Shown here piece after piece: positions 1-8,205 of a stretch of 64,000 nt of DNA. The notes below the pieces were generated by a model. It worked only from the letters and a program-made list of their open reading frames with translations, did not search any database and was not told the DNA's origin. Source of the DNA: Paracoccus sp. SCSIO 75233 (lineage in GTDB: Bacteria > Pseudomonadota > Alphaproteobacteria > Rhodobacterales > Rhodobacteraceae). How positions within the stretch are numbered: position 1 is the first letter of the stretch; each line of letters opens with the position of its first letter. Both the position numbers and the translations under genes were made by a program. The stretch covers positions 2,791,501 to 2,855,500 of the forward strand of contig NZ_CP115757.1 of assembly GCF_027912675.1 (NCBI RefSeq), in the 5' to 3' direction.

Positions 1-636
1 GCGGACACGATCCGGCAATGCCAGTTTCGGCTCCACCTCCAGATCCCGAAAACCGCGCGCCTGCACCAGATTGGTCACGATATAGATCCCCATGATCAGA
101 AGCCCGGGGATGATCGTCGACAGGAAGCAGGCGGCGACAGATAACCCGCCGGTGATCGCGAACAGGATCATCGCCACGCTTGGCGGGATGAGGATTGCGA
201 GGACCGAGGAACAGGCCACCAGCGCGACGGCATAGGCGCGCGGATAGCCGGCATCGACCATCCGGGGGATCATGATCGACCCGATGGCCGCAATCGCCGA
301 TGACCCGCTGCCCGCAATCGCGCCGAATAGCGCGCAGGTCACGATGGTCACTGCGCCAAGCCCGCCCCGGATCGAGCCGACGAAGGCATTCACGAAGCGG
401 ACGAGCTGATCGGAAATCCCGCTCGCCCCCATGAGGGACCCCGCAATGACGAAAAGCGGCAGCGCCAGAAGCGCGAACCCGCTTTCCTGCTGATAGGCAT
501 AGGGGATCAGAAACTCGATATCGCGCCCGGTCATCACGGCGATGAGAAACGCGGCCAGCCCGAACACAAACGCGACCGGCACTTCAAGCAGCAGAAGGAC
601 GACAATGACGACAAGCGCGAGAACCACTGCAGACAT
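1..636 (-). CDS. dctM: TRAP transporter large permease, DctM-type (3' part off window)
   Basis: The large membrane subunit of a tripartite ATP-independent periplasmic transporter carries the solute across the inner membrane using an ion gradient. The frame is open from the ATG at 636 to the window edge. It gives the first 212 residues of a family that is usually near 430, so the gene is cut by the window and not visibly broken. The translation is a run of hydrophobic segments. It contains a GSGSSAIAAIGSMIMP stretch and then ILIPPS, both typical of DctM. The start overlaps the stop of the small permease in an ATGA, so the two are translationally coupled. The substrate cannot be read from the sequence. 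Confidence 0.9.
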   Translation of the reverse strand, partial: MSAVVLALVVIVVLLLLEVPVAFVFGLAAFLIAVMTGRDIEFLIPYAYQQESGFALLALPLFVIAGSLMGASGISDQLVRFVNAFVGSIRGGLGAVTIVTCALFGAIAGSGSSAIAAIGSIMIPRMVDAGYPRAYAVALVACSSVLAILIPPSVAMILFAITGGLSVAACFLSTIIPGLLIMGIYIVTNLVQARGFRDLEVEPKLALPDRVR

Positions 637-1154
637 CAGACGGCCTCTTTCCCGGTGCCCCGGCAGGACCGGAAATCGCGGATGGTCTGCATCATGAGGA
701 AGAAGACGATCAGGGCGAAGCCAGCCACCATACCGGCAACCCAAAGCATGCGCGGCCATTGCAGATAGGTGCTTTTCCGCCCCTTCTCCATCGTGAACCA
801 GCCATATTGCCATGCGTAGTAAAATGCGACCGACGCCACGAACAGGCATACCGCCGAGCCCATGAACCGGACATACCGGCGATGCCTTTCACGCGTGACG
901 ATCAGGTCTAGCGCGCCGCCGCAGATATGCGCACGCGTGCCTGTCACATAGGCCCCGCTCATGAAATAAAGCCAGATGCCCAGCAGAGCCGCAGCTTCCT
1001 CGATCGCCAGGAACGGGTTCGACATTCCGTAGCGCATGATCACCGTGGCCAGGATCAGCAGCGCCAGCGACAACCCGAAAAATACCATTGCACCCTTGAG
1101 AACCACCAGCAGCCATCTTTCAGCGGCTGTTTCAGCGTTCGCCCGATCGGACAT
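636..1154 (-). CDS. dctQ: TRAP transporter small permease, DctQ-type
   Basis: The small membrane subunit (about 172 residues) links the periplasmic binding protein to the large permease. Four hydrophobic segments are visible, as expected for DctQ, with a conserved aromatic/charged stretch in the middle of the protein. I place the start at 1154 because GAGGAAAT lies just before that ATG. An in-frame ATG at 1178 has no ribosome-binding site. The gene sits between dctP and dctM, overlapping dctM by ATGA. A perfect hairpin (1185-1213) separates it from dctP, which probably lowers its expression relative to the binding protein. Confidence 0.88.
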   Translation of the reverse strand: MSDRANAETAAERWLLVVLKGAMVFFGLSLALLILATVIMRYGMSNPFLAIEEAAALLGIWLYFMSGAYVTGTRAHICGGALDLIVTRERHRRYVRFMGSAVCLFVASVAFYYAWQYGWFTMEKGRKSTYLQWPRMLWVAGMVAGFALIVFFLMMQTIRDFRSCRGTGKEAV

Positions 1155-1184
1155 ATTTCCTCGGTCGTTTGAAATCATGGGTGA

Positions 1185-1213
1185 ACTGCCCGGGGTTAGG
1201 ACACCCGGGCAGT
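1185..1213 (-). terminator. Attenuator-like hairpin between dctP and dctQ
   Basis: ACTGCCCGGG (1185-1194) and CCCGGGCAGT (1204-1213) form a perfect 10-bp stem with a 9-nt loop in the gap after the dctP stop. There is no U-tract on the minus strand, so it is more likely an mRNA stabiliser or partial terminator than a full stop. Similar hairpins follow the other binding-protein genes in this window. Confidence 0.65.
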
Positions 1214-1231
1214 CGGACGATTTCGCAAGGC

Positions 1232-2239
1232 TCAGTTGATACCGGCTGCAGCTTTCAGGGCGTTGAGCGTTTCTGCACCGACAACCTCCTCAAGGTAAGG
1301 CCATTCCTTGTCGTAGACGATCTGCTTGGCGGCGGCGAGTTGCTCATCGGAGAACTCGATGACCTCGATACCGGCTTCGCGAACATCCTCGCGGGTCTTT
1401 TCGCTGATGCTCTGGGCTTCATCCCACGCCCAATTGACAGATGTGTCGGCGGCGGCCTGAATATTGGCGCGGTCTTCCTCGGCCAGACCGTCCCACCAAT
1501 CCTTGTTCACCATCCAGAACGCATGTTCGAAATAGTCCTTGCTGTAGACATAGCTTTCCAGAACATCGCGCATCTGCCAGATTTCCGACGGCGGCCCAAA
1601 GGCGCGAGCATCGACCGAGCCCAATTGCAGCGCCGTATAAAGCTCTGAGAACGCCATCGGCACCGGGCTGAAGCCAAGCGCCTCGAAACGCTTGATGGCG
1701 CCTTCCTGGCTCGGGACGCGGATCTTGATGCCGCTGGCTTCGTCGGGCAGGTTGAGCGGCGTTTTGCCCACGCCTTTACGCATCGCATATCCGACGAAGT
1801 CGACGGGCAGCACGCCGACCAGCTTCAAATCCAGATCCGCAAGGATCTCGTCATAGACCGGGATGATCGCGCCGCCCGGACCGTAAAGCTCGCGTGCCTG
1901 TTCCCAGCTATCGACCACATATCCGGCGATGAAGACATTCAGGCGCGGATCAAACTCGGTCGCCGCAAAGGTCATGGTCATCGGGATGGCACCCTGAATG
2001 GTCTGCTCGAACAACGATGTCCAATCACCCAGATCGCCGCCGGGGTGATATTCAACCTCATATCCCTCGCCCAGAGCCTCCATGAATTTCTCGGAAGTCG
2101 GGTGGAAAATATGCTCGGTCGGCAATGCGTGGGCGAGTGTGAAGCGTTCTTCGGCGGCTGTCGGGGCAGCGGCACCCAGAAATACGGACGCGACAAGTGC
2201 GGTCGTGGCGGTAAAAGACTTTAGTTGAGTAATTTTCAT
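1232..2239 (-). CDS. dctP: TRAP transporter substrate-binding protein, DctP family
   Basis: This 335-residue periplasmic binding protein captures the solute for the DctQM permease. The N-terminus is a cleavable signal peptide: basic MKITQ, a hydrophobic core, then an AAPTAAEE cleavage region. The body has the DctP pattern, with an LAHALPTEHIF opening, an FSELYTALQLGSVDA stretch near residues 195-210, and a long amphipathic C-terminal region. GGGAGGATTTC precedes the ATG. It is the first gene of a dctP-dctQ-dctM operon divergent from a LysR gene. The family takes C4-dicarboxylates, sialic acids, aromatic acids or sulfonates. I see nothing that fixes the ligand here. Confidence 0.92.
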   Translation of the reverse strand: MKITQLKSFTATTALVASVFLGAAAPTAAEERFTLAHALPTEHIFHPTSEKFMEALGEGYEVEYHPGGDLGDWTSLFEQTIQGAIPMTMTFAATEFDPRLNVFIAGYVVDSWEQARELYGPGGAIIPVYDEILADLDLKLVGVLPVDFVGYAMRKGVGKTPLNLPDEASGIKIRVPSQEGAIKRFEALGFSPVPMAFSELYTALQLGSVDARAFGPPSEIWQMRDVLESYVYSKDYFEHAFWMVNKDWWDGLAEEDRANIQAAADTSVNWAWDEAQSISEKTREDVREAGIEVIEFSDEQLAAAKQIVYDKEWPYLEEVVGAETLNALKAAAGIN

Positions 2240-2802
2240 GAAATCCTCCCAAGGGGCTAGTCATATCGTGACAATCACACAGCGATTGAAAATCAGATAT
2301 CGTTGAAACGGTAAGGGACGTATTGGCTGAAAAATAGTTAATTATAATATTTCTAATCTTTAGAAATTTTGACCTATCGTATCCGAGCGGAAGCATGTCG
2401 TTACATGCAGATGGAAACCGAAAATGACGCCCCGTCTTATTGTCCGGATAGGGTTCCGGCGCGGCGGACAGCGACGACATCTGTTGGCGACCAATTCACA
2501 TGACGCCTACCCGGATAAGCGCCTGGCAAAACCTATCCCTCCTTTCAACCATCTGAATACAAATTGCTCGCCGCCCGAGCGTGAGGCATGGCGCGATGTG
2601 CAACACTGCGCCCGCATCCCGCTTTCCTTTCGGGCATTGGTGGGTGCTGTCAGCCCAGCGATAACAGGCATCTGCGGCGAGTTGTCACCGTCGAGCGGTT
2701 TGCACACTTTTGTACTCGCTTTGGCGAAATGATTTGATTACGAAAATTTAATTGTATGCTTTTTACCAGTAAATCAATGTGATGAATCAACGCAGGTGAT
2801 CT
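2240..2802. promoter_or_regulatory. Divergent control region between dctP and the LysR gene
   Basis: This gap of about 560 bases has no convincing gene. Both edges are AT-rich (around 2310-2370 and 2730-2790) and the middle is GC-rich. LysR-type T-N11-A sites could lie in the AT-rich edges, for example within ATTACGAAAATTTAAT near 2738-2753, but no site can be assigned with confidence. The arrangement suggests that the LysR protein controls the TRAP operon and itself from here. Confidence 0.5.
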
Positions 2803-3714
2803 ATGGAACTGGGACGGCTTCGCGCGCTGAGAGAACTTTCCATGCGGAAGACAATGGCGGCAGTGTCAGAAGCCCTTCTGGTGTCGCCATCGGCCATTTC
2901 CCAGCAGATGACGCTTCTGGAACAAGAGGTCGGTGTTCCCCTTATCGAGAAGCGGGGCCGCGGCGTCGTGCTGACAGCCGCCGGTCGGATTCTGGTCGAC
3001 CGGGCGGAGCGTGTCTTCGCGGAGCTGGAGGCCGCCAGGGCGGATATCGAGCAGTTGGGAAATCTGGTCGCCGGTGATCTGCGCGTGGCCGCGTTCCCGT
3101 CAGTCGCGGCGGCGCTGGTTCCGCAGACCATGCAGAGATTGCGGACGGATCATCCCCTTCTCAGGATCCTCTTTGAAGAGATGGAGCCCGACGAAAGCGT
3201 CGCGGCCTTGCGAAGCTGGCAGACGGATGTCGCGATCATCGACGATCTTAACGTGCCGGCGGGCATCCTTGACTCCAGCATGGAGACGATCCCGCTTCTG
3301 GAAGACGTTTTCCATGTGATGATGGGCAAGGATCACCGGCTGGCCGGACGGGGCGCGATCGCCCTTCACGACCTGAAGGAGGAACAATGGGTGATGGACA
3401 CGGCCTCCGCCACCTATACGCGTATGATCACGGAAGCCTGTAAGGACGCAGGTTTCAGCCCGCAGATCATGGCGCGATGCAGGGGCCTCGAATTAAGCGC
3501 GGCTCTGGTCAAGGGCGACACGGGTATATCCATTTTTCCGGGACTTCGCGCCAGTCAGGATATGAAAGACGTGCAGGTTCGACCGCTTCAACCGGAAATG
3601 CGGCGCAAGATCTCGCTGGCCTTCAGGAAAGGGCAGAGCCACAGCCCCACCCTCACGGCATTTGTCGCCGCATGTATCGAGATGGCAGAAGACCTGAAAC
3701 GCGGGATGCAATAG
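2803..3714 (+). CDS. LysR-family transcriptional regulator
   Basis: This 303-residue protein has the standard LysR layout. A winged helix-turn-helix occupies residues about 1-60 (ELGRLRALRELS, then VSPSAISQQMTLLEQEVGVPLIEK, then TAAGRILVDRAE). A periplasmic-binding-like co-inducer domain follows from about residue 90 to the end. The start is an ATG after GCAGGTGATCT. The gene is divergent from the dctPQM operon, the usual place for a LysR activator of a TRAP system, so it is the likely regulator of that transporter in response to its solute. The target and ligand are inferred from position only. Confidence 0.9.
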   Translation: MELGRLRALRELSMRKTMAAVSEALLVSPSAISQQMTLLEQEVGVPLIEKRGRGVVLTAAGRILVDRAERVFAELEAARADIEQLGNLVAGDLRVAAFPSVAAALVPQTMQRLRTDHPLLRILFEEMEPDESVAALRSWQTDVAIIDDLNVPAGILDSSMETIPLLEDVFHVMMGKDHRLAGRGAIALHDLKEEQWVMDTASATYTRMITEACKDAGFSPQIMARCRGLELSAALVKGDTGISIFPGLRASQDMKDVQVRPLQPEMRRKISLAFRKGQSHSPTLTAFVAACIEMAEDLKRGMQ

Positions 3715-3749
3715 CTACGGCTATGACGGGAGCGCGATTTCTTTCGGCG

Positions 3750-4646
3750 TCACCCCATCCGCTCTGACATATAAGAGCCGGGGGATGGCGGGAACACGAT
3801 GGTTTTGTTTCCGTTGAGGAAGACCCGCCCATGAATATGGGCATGAATGGCCCGCGCCAGCACCTGACTTTCGACGTCGCGGCCAAGGCTCACATAATCC
3901 TCGGCGCTTTGGGCATGGGTGACCCGCACCGTATCCTGTTCGATGATCGGCCCCTCATCGAGATCCGCCGTCACATAATGCGAGGTCGCACCGATCAGTT
4001 TCACCCCCCGCTCAAATGCTTGCTTATAAGGATTTGCGCCCTTGAAAGATGGCAGGAATGAGTGGTGGATATTGATGATCCGGCCCGACATGCGGCGGCA
4101 CATATCATCGGACAGCACCTGCATGTAGCGGGCAAGGACAATCAGCTCGGCGCCGGTTTCTTCGACGATGCGCATCTGCGCCGCTTCTGCCTCGGGCTTG
4201 TTGTCCTTGGTTACCCTGATGCAGTGAAACGGAATGTCGTGATTGACCACCAGCTTCTCATAATCGGCGTGGTTGGAAATCACCCCGACAATCTCGATTG
4301 GCAGCGCGCCGATGCGCCAGCGGTACAGCAGATCATTCAGGCAATGCCCAAACCGTGACACCATGACGATGACCTTGCGCTTGGCCGCCTCGTCAAAGAA
4401 CTCCGCTTCGGCCTCATATCTCCGCGCAATCTCCGCAAAACCCCGCTGAAGCTCAGCCAGATCGCGCCCGTCTTCCGAGTGAAAGCTGACCCGCATGAAG
4501 TAGCGCCCGGTGCTCTTGTCGTCGAACTGGGCGCTGTCAGAAATATTGCAGCCGCACCCGGACAGATAGGCCGCGATTGCCGCCGTGACCCCCCTGATGG
4601 AGGGGCATGTGACGCGAAGCGCATAGCGTTTCGATTGTTCGGTCAT
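3750..4646 (-). CDS. purU: Formyltetrahydrofolate deformylase
   Basis: PurU hydrolyses 10-formyltetrahydrofolate to formate and tetrahydrofolate, balancing one-carbon pools. The protein is 298 residues, near the usual 280-290. An ACT regulatory domain at residues about 8-80 opens with RVTCPSIRGV. A formyltransferase-like domain follows from about 92. The hydrolase triad is visible: N192 and H194 in INIHHSFLPSF, and D230 in ADLDEGPII. It lies 34 bases downstream of glyA on the same strand, so the two probably form one operon; GlyA supplies and PurU drains folate-bound C1 units. It converges on the LysR gene with no obvious strong terminator between them. Confidence 0.95.
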   Translation of the reverse strand: MTEQSKRYALRVTCPSIRGVTAAIAAYLSGCGCNISDSAQFDDKSTGRYFMRVSFHSEDGRDLAELQRGFAEIARRYEAEAEFFDEAAKRKVIVMVSRFGHCLNDLLYRWRIGALPIEIVGVISNHADYEKLVVNHDIPFHCIRVTKDNKPEAEAAQMRIVEETGAELIVLARYMQVLSDDMCRRMSGRIINIHHSFLPSFKGANPYKQAFERGVKLIGATSHYVTADLDEGPIIEQDTVRVTHAQSAEDYVSLGRDVESQVLARAIHAHIHGRVFLNGNKTIVFPPSPGSYMSERMG

Positions 4647-4680
4647 GGCTCAGATATCCCCGTATCCGCCCACGCGGTCG

Positions 4681-5964
4681 TCACGATTCGCAGGCATAGA
4701 CCGGAAAGCGCCGTGCCAGTTCGGCGACTTTGGCCTTGGCATCGGTAACGGCATCATCTGCGGTCCCGGATAGCTCCGCCTCGATCAGATCGGCGATGAT
4801 ATTGCCAAGCGCACGCAACTCCTCCTCCGCCATGCCGCGCGTAGTGGCGGCAGACACGCCAAGCCGCATCCCGACCCAATCCGCCGGACGCGGGCTGTCA
4901 TTCGGGATCGGGTTCTTGTTGGCGGTGATATTGGCGCGGGCCAGAAGATCTTCGGCCTGTTTGCCGATCAGCCCTTTCGTCGAAAGGTCGATCAGCACGA
5001 TATGGGTGTCCGTGCCGCCCGACACGACGCGCACGCCTCGCCCCATCAGCGTCTCGGCAAGCGCACGGGCATTGGCCTTGATCTGCGCGGCGTAGATTTT
5101 GAAATCATCGCGCAGCGCCTCGCCCAGGCAGACCGCCTTGGCGGCGAGCACATTGCTGTGCAGCGAGCCCTGCACGCCGGGAAAAACCGCCGCCTGAAGC
5201 TTCTTGAACCAGGCTTCGTTATTGGTCAGGATCAGCCCGCCACGCGGACCGCGAAGCGTCTTTGTCGTGGTGCAGGTGACGATGTCGGCATGCGGAAACG
5301 GCGAGGGATGCTGCCCGCCAGCGACCAACCCGGCAATATGGGCCATGTCGACGAGGAAATGGGCACCGGCCTTCCGCGCGATCTCCCCCATGCGTTCGAA
5401 ATCCAGCTCACGCGGATAGGCCGAGCCACCGGTGATGAGCAGCTTGGGGCGCAGATTTTCGGCGATCCGTTCCAACTCATCATAGTCGATCACCTCGGTT
5501 TCGGGATCGACATCATAGTTATGCGGTTCAAACCAACGGCCGGACAGGTTCCCCTTCATGCCATGCGACAGATGGCCACCCGCAGCCAGATCGAGGGACA
5601 AGACCTTGTCGCCCGGCTTCAACAGCAGAAAGAACACGGCCAGATTCGCCTGCGTGCCCGAATGCGGCTGCACATTGGCATAGGCGCAACCGAAAAGCTG
5701 CTTTGCGCGATCAATGGCCGCCTGCTCCACAATATCGACACATTGGCCACCACCGTGAAAACGATTGCCCGGATACCCCTCCAGCGTCTTGTTCGTCATC
5801 TCATGACCCAGAGCGTCTAGCACGGCCCGGCTGACGATATTCTCGGACGCGATCAGCTCGATCTGATCCTGTTGGCGCGACCTCTCCTGATCAAGCGCCT
5901 GCGCCACCAGCGGATCACGCTCATGGACCGATGCGTTGAAATAGTCTTGCGTGGCTGCGGTCAT
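4681..5964 (-). CDS. glyA: Serine hydroxymethyltransferase
   Basis: GlyA interconverts serine plus tetrahydrofolate with glycine plus methylenetetrahydrofolate, using pyridoxal phosphate in the cytoplasm. The 427-residue length is normal. The fold-type I signature is clear: the PLP lysine is K235 in CTTTKTLRGPRGG, and HSGTQANLAV (101-110) and the DMAHIAGLV segment (206-214) are also present. GGGAGACAG precedes the ATG. The pairing with purU is often seen in methylamine or glycine-betaine degradation loci. No sarcosine or dimethylglycine genes are in this window, so this copy may be either the housekeeping enzyme or a second paralogue. Confidence 0.96.
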   Translation of the reverse strand: MTAATQDYFNASVHERDPLVAQALDQERSRQQDQIELIASENIVSRAVLDALGHEMTNKTLEGYPGNRFHGGGQCVDIVEQAAIDRAKQLFGCAYANVQPHSGTQANLAVFFLLLKPGDKVLSLDLAAGGHLSHGMKGNLSGRWFEPHNYDVDPETEVIDYDELERIAENLRPKLLITGGSAYPRELDFERMGEIARKAGAHFLVDMAHIAGLVAGGQHPSPFPHADIVTCTTTKTLRGPRGGLILTNNEAWFKKLQAAVFPGVQGSLHSNVLAAKAVCLGEALRDDFKIYAAQIKANARALAETLMGRGVRVVSGGTDTHIVLIDLSTKGLIGKQAEDLLARANITANKNPIPNDSPRPADWVGMRLGVSAATTRGMAEEELRALGNIIADLIEAELSGTADDAVTDAKAKVAELARRFPVYACES

Positions 5965-6277
5965 GATCTGTCTCCCGGAATAGCGCCGATCTGGTTTCCG
6001 GCAAAACGCTAGATGAGGAGAGGGGACAGAAAAAGTTAATAATATTTCGATATATCTTTGATTATTCTAATGATTACTTGGGGCGTTCCGCACCTACCCT
6101 CCATGCCGGAACCGGGTCACGGACAAATCTCGCGAGATATCCCGATCATCAGATCGCATCCCGATGCCCTTCCAATCGGCATCCATCACGGCTATAAAAA
6201 ATCTGTTCGAGAACTCACGGCGTTCACATAGGCCTCGCCGTGGAGATGATGGCATAGGGACGATCCGGCGGCGAAAG

Positions 6278-6371
6278 CCGTTCCATCGCGGGCAACTGGC
6301 TGTCTGAAAATGATGTCGGGGGCGATCCCCCTTTAGAGTGCCGCGTTGCCAGTTATGACTGTATGGAACCG
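6278..6371. repeat. Nested inverted repeats (possible structured RNA or miniature element)
   Basis: Three nested arms are seen. CCGTTCCAT (6278-6286) pairs with ATGGAACCG (6363-6371), 8 of 9. AACTGGC (6294-6300) pairs with GCCAGTT (6348-6354), perfectly. GGGGG (6318-6322) pairs with CCCCC (6327-6331) round a 4-base loop, followed by TTTA. A further partial copy of the arm sequence (CCGTTCCA, then ACTGG) lies at 6421-6434. Function unknown. Confidence 0.4.
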
Positions 6372-6531
6372 TTTGAGATCCCTGATGCGCCGGCTGCGGC
6401 GTCGCGGCGGGGTTTCTGCACCGTTCCAAACTGGCCTGCCCGTGCATGACCGACATGGCCTGTGGCTTCGCATGTCGATGTCCCGGTTTCACGAAGAGGA
6501 GGCGGAATGCTGAGCCGGCGCCGCTAGATAT

Positions 6532-6550
6532 GTCCCCCATACAGGGGGAC
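6532..6550. promoter_or_regulatory. Perfect 19-bp palindrome, candidate operator
   Basis: GTCCCCC-ATACA-GGGGGAC is a perfect inverted repeat (7+5+7) about 240 bases upstream of the haem protein / multicopper oxidase genes. It has no U-tract, so it is not a simple terminator. G-tract dyads of this kind are known as operators of metal-sensing CsoR/RcnR repressors, but no such regulator is in the window. This assignment is speculative. Confidence 0.35.
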
Positions 6551-6786
6551 CGTGAGGATATTCATACACCCCGCTCGCGTCATTGCGGGGCAGAAAGCGC
6601 CGATTTCCCTCCGGGTTCCGGACGGGGTGGATGCAGGCCATCAGAATGCTATTTTGTCGAGAAAAATCATATATTTAGAATATTTCTTATAGAAAAAAAC
6701 GAGACGATTGTTTTACAGTGAAGCGATCACGCCATCGTTATCTATGCGTTGCGTTCCGTGTTTGTCTGTTACAGGAGGTCCAGCCA

Positions 6787-8187
6787 GTGAGCCGTTTCTC
6801 AGCCACGATCCTTTGTTCGTTTCTTCTTCTGATCTTCGTCCCGATCGCAAGCAATTCCCACGCCCAGACCACGCAGGAAACCTATGCGTTTCGCGACGCG
6901 GTGAATGTTCCGCCTGCCGGTTATGACGGTCCGGTTTTCAAACTCAGCCGCGACTATCCGACCGAAGATCCGGGCGCATGTGATGAAAGCGAATGCCCGT
7001 GGCTGTTTGTCGATGTGGATTTCACCTCCGGCGTGCCGGTGGATTGGGAAACCGGGCCGTGGAATGACTATATCATGGCCATTATGGAGGTGGTCACCCG
7101 CGGTCAGGATCCCGACATGTCGAATGACATGGGATTTCAGACCTCGGTGGATGGCGAGACCGCGTGGTACCACATTCCGTGGATGGCATATGATCCGACC
7201 GCAGGGCGTGAATTCGTGCATGGCACCACCAATGAGCGCACAGCGCATCTGGCCGATTTTCTCGGCAGCCCGATGCCGAACGCGACCCCGATCTGGGGCA
7301 TGTCGGAGGCATGCAAGCGTCGCTATCCGCATGGTTTCGAAAGCTGGGCGGTCGGTGCCTATAACAAATGGGGCGGCTATGCGATCGGGCAGGCCTTCGC
7401 CGCTGATGGTTCGCCGGTTCTGGTCGAAAAGGATGGCCGAATGCAGCCTGCCGGCCTGCCGTTCCCGGAAGGCACGCTTGTCACCAAATTCCTGACGACA
7501 AATGCCACGCCCGATTGCGTGCCCTACCTTGCCGACAGCGCCGTCTGGACGGTGAACCGCCACCAGCTTGGCGACGGCAATGAATATATGTGTGAACGGA
7601 CCATGCAGGAGACCCGCCTGACCCAGGTGGATGTCGCTGTCGTTGATCACCGCTCGCCGACACGCTGGGTCTATGGCACGTTCGGCTACGCCGCCGATGC
7701 ACCGGGCGAAACGGTTCTGGAACGGCTGGTCCCCTTAGGCCTTCAATGGGGCTCCGACCCCCAAACCTTCCCGGCCGTGCCAGAAAGTGACAGCGTTCCG
7801 GCGACCGAGAGCGTTCTCAACACCACGCTCGACACTTATGAGCATTGGGGCTGCGGAAAGCGGCTGGCAGGCCCGGTCGACAACCCGAAATCCTCCTGCG
7901 TGTCCTGCCATAACGCCGCCTTCGCGGCAGCAGATGGCGAAGTTTCGGATTTCGGCAAGAATATCCCTTCGGTCTTCGGTTTCGACGGCATCTGCGACAT
8001 TGGCGGCAGCGCGGACAACGCCGATTATTTCTCGAACTACCAGTTCCCGGCCCCGTATCCGGGCGGAGACTACCCCACTGCCGTGCCGCTGGACACGTCG
8101 CTGCAAATGGCGGTCGCGTTTACGCAATATGCGATCTTCAAGAATAACGGCGAACCGACAGCCTGCACCAACCCCAACCAGTTCTGA
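6787..8187 (+). CDS. Exported mono-haem c-type protein of unknown family
   Basis: I do not recognise the family. The 466-residue product starts at a GTG 6 bases after ACAGGAGGTCC. An in-frame ATG upstream at 6718 would bury the signal peptide. Residues 1-30 are a Sec signal peptide ending SNSHAQ. One haem-binding motif, CVSCH, lies about 80 residues from the C-terminus, preceded by an HWGCGK segment. Several further cysteines (for example in GACDESECPW) could form disulfides. The body is rich in Trp, Pro and Gly and looks like a periplasmic enzyme-sized domain, not a small electron carrier. It lies 18 bases upstream of a multicopper oxidase gene, in one operon. Confidence 0.75.
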   Translation: MSRFSATILCSFLLLIFVPIASNSHAQTTQETYAFRDAVNVPPAGYDGPVFKLSRDYPTEDPGACDESECPWLFVDVDFTSGVPVDWETGPWNDYIMAIMEVVTRGQDPDMSNDMGFQTSVDGETAWYHIPWMAYDPTAGREFVHGTTNERTAHLADFLGSPMPNATPIWGMSEACKRRYPHGFESWAVGAYNKWGGYAIGQAFAADGSPVLVEKDGRMQPAGLPFPEGTLVTKFLTTNATPDCVPYLADSAVWTVNRHQLGDGNEYMCERTMQETRLTQVDVAVVDHRSPTRWVYGTFGYAADAPGETVLERLVPLGLQWGSDPQTFPAVPESDSVPATESVLNTTLDTYEHWGCGKRLAGPVDNPKSSCVSCHNAAFAAADGEVSDFGKNIPSVFGFDGICDIGGSADNADYFSNYQFPAPYPGGDYPTAVPLDTSLQMAVAFTQYAIFKNNGEPTACTNPNQF

Positions 8188-8205
8188 GAGAAGGGGAGCA
8201 GGAAA

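Larger units (their letters stand above)
5965..6786. other. Long non-coding gap between glyA and the mono-haem protein gene
   Basis: About 820 bases hold no supported gene. It contains the glyA leader (5965-6080, AT-rich and probably its promoter), a set of nested inverted repeats (6278-6371), a perfect 7+5+7 palindrome (6532-6550) and an AT-rich block at 6650-6715. The AT-rich block is the likely promoter of the downstream redox operon. ORFs that cross this region have no recognisable product. Confidence 0.5.

Noticed and set aside
2424..2732. 102-codon plus-strand frame in the dctP / LysR gap
   Set aside because: No ribosome-binding site, no domain, and it occupies a divergent control region.
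6094..6540. 148-codon minus-strand frame in the glyA / haem-protein gap
   Set aside because: No domain, no ribosome-binding site; it covers the nested inverted repeats.
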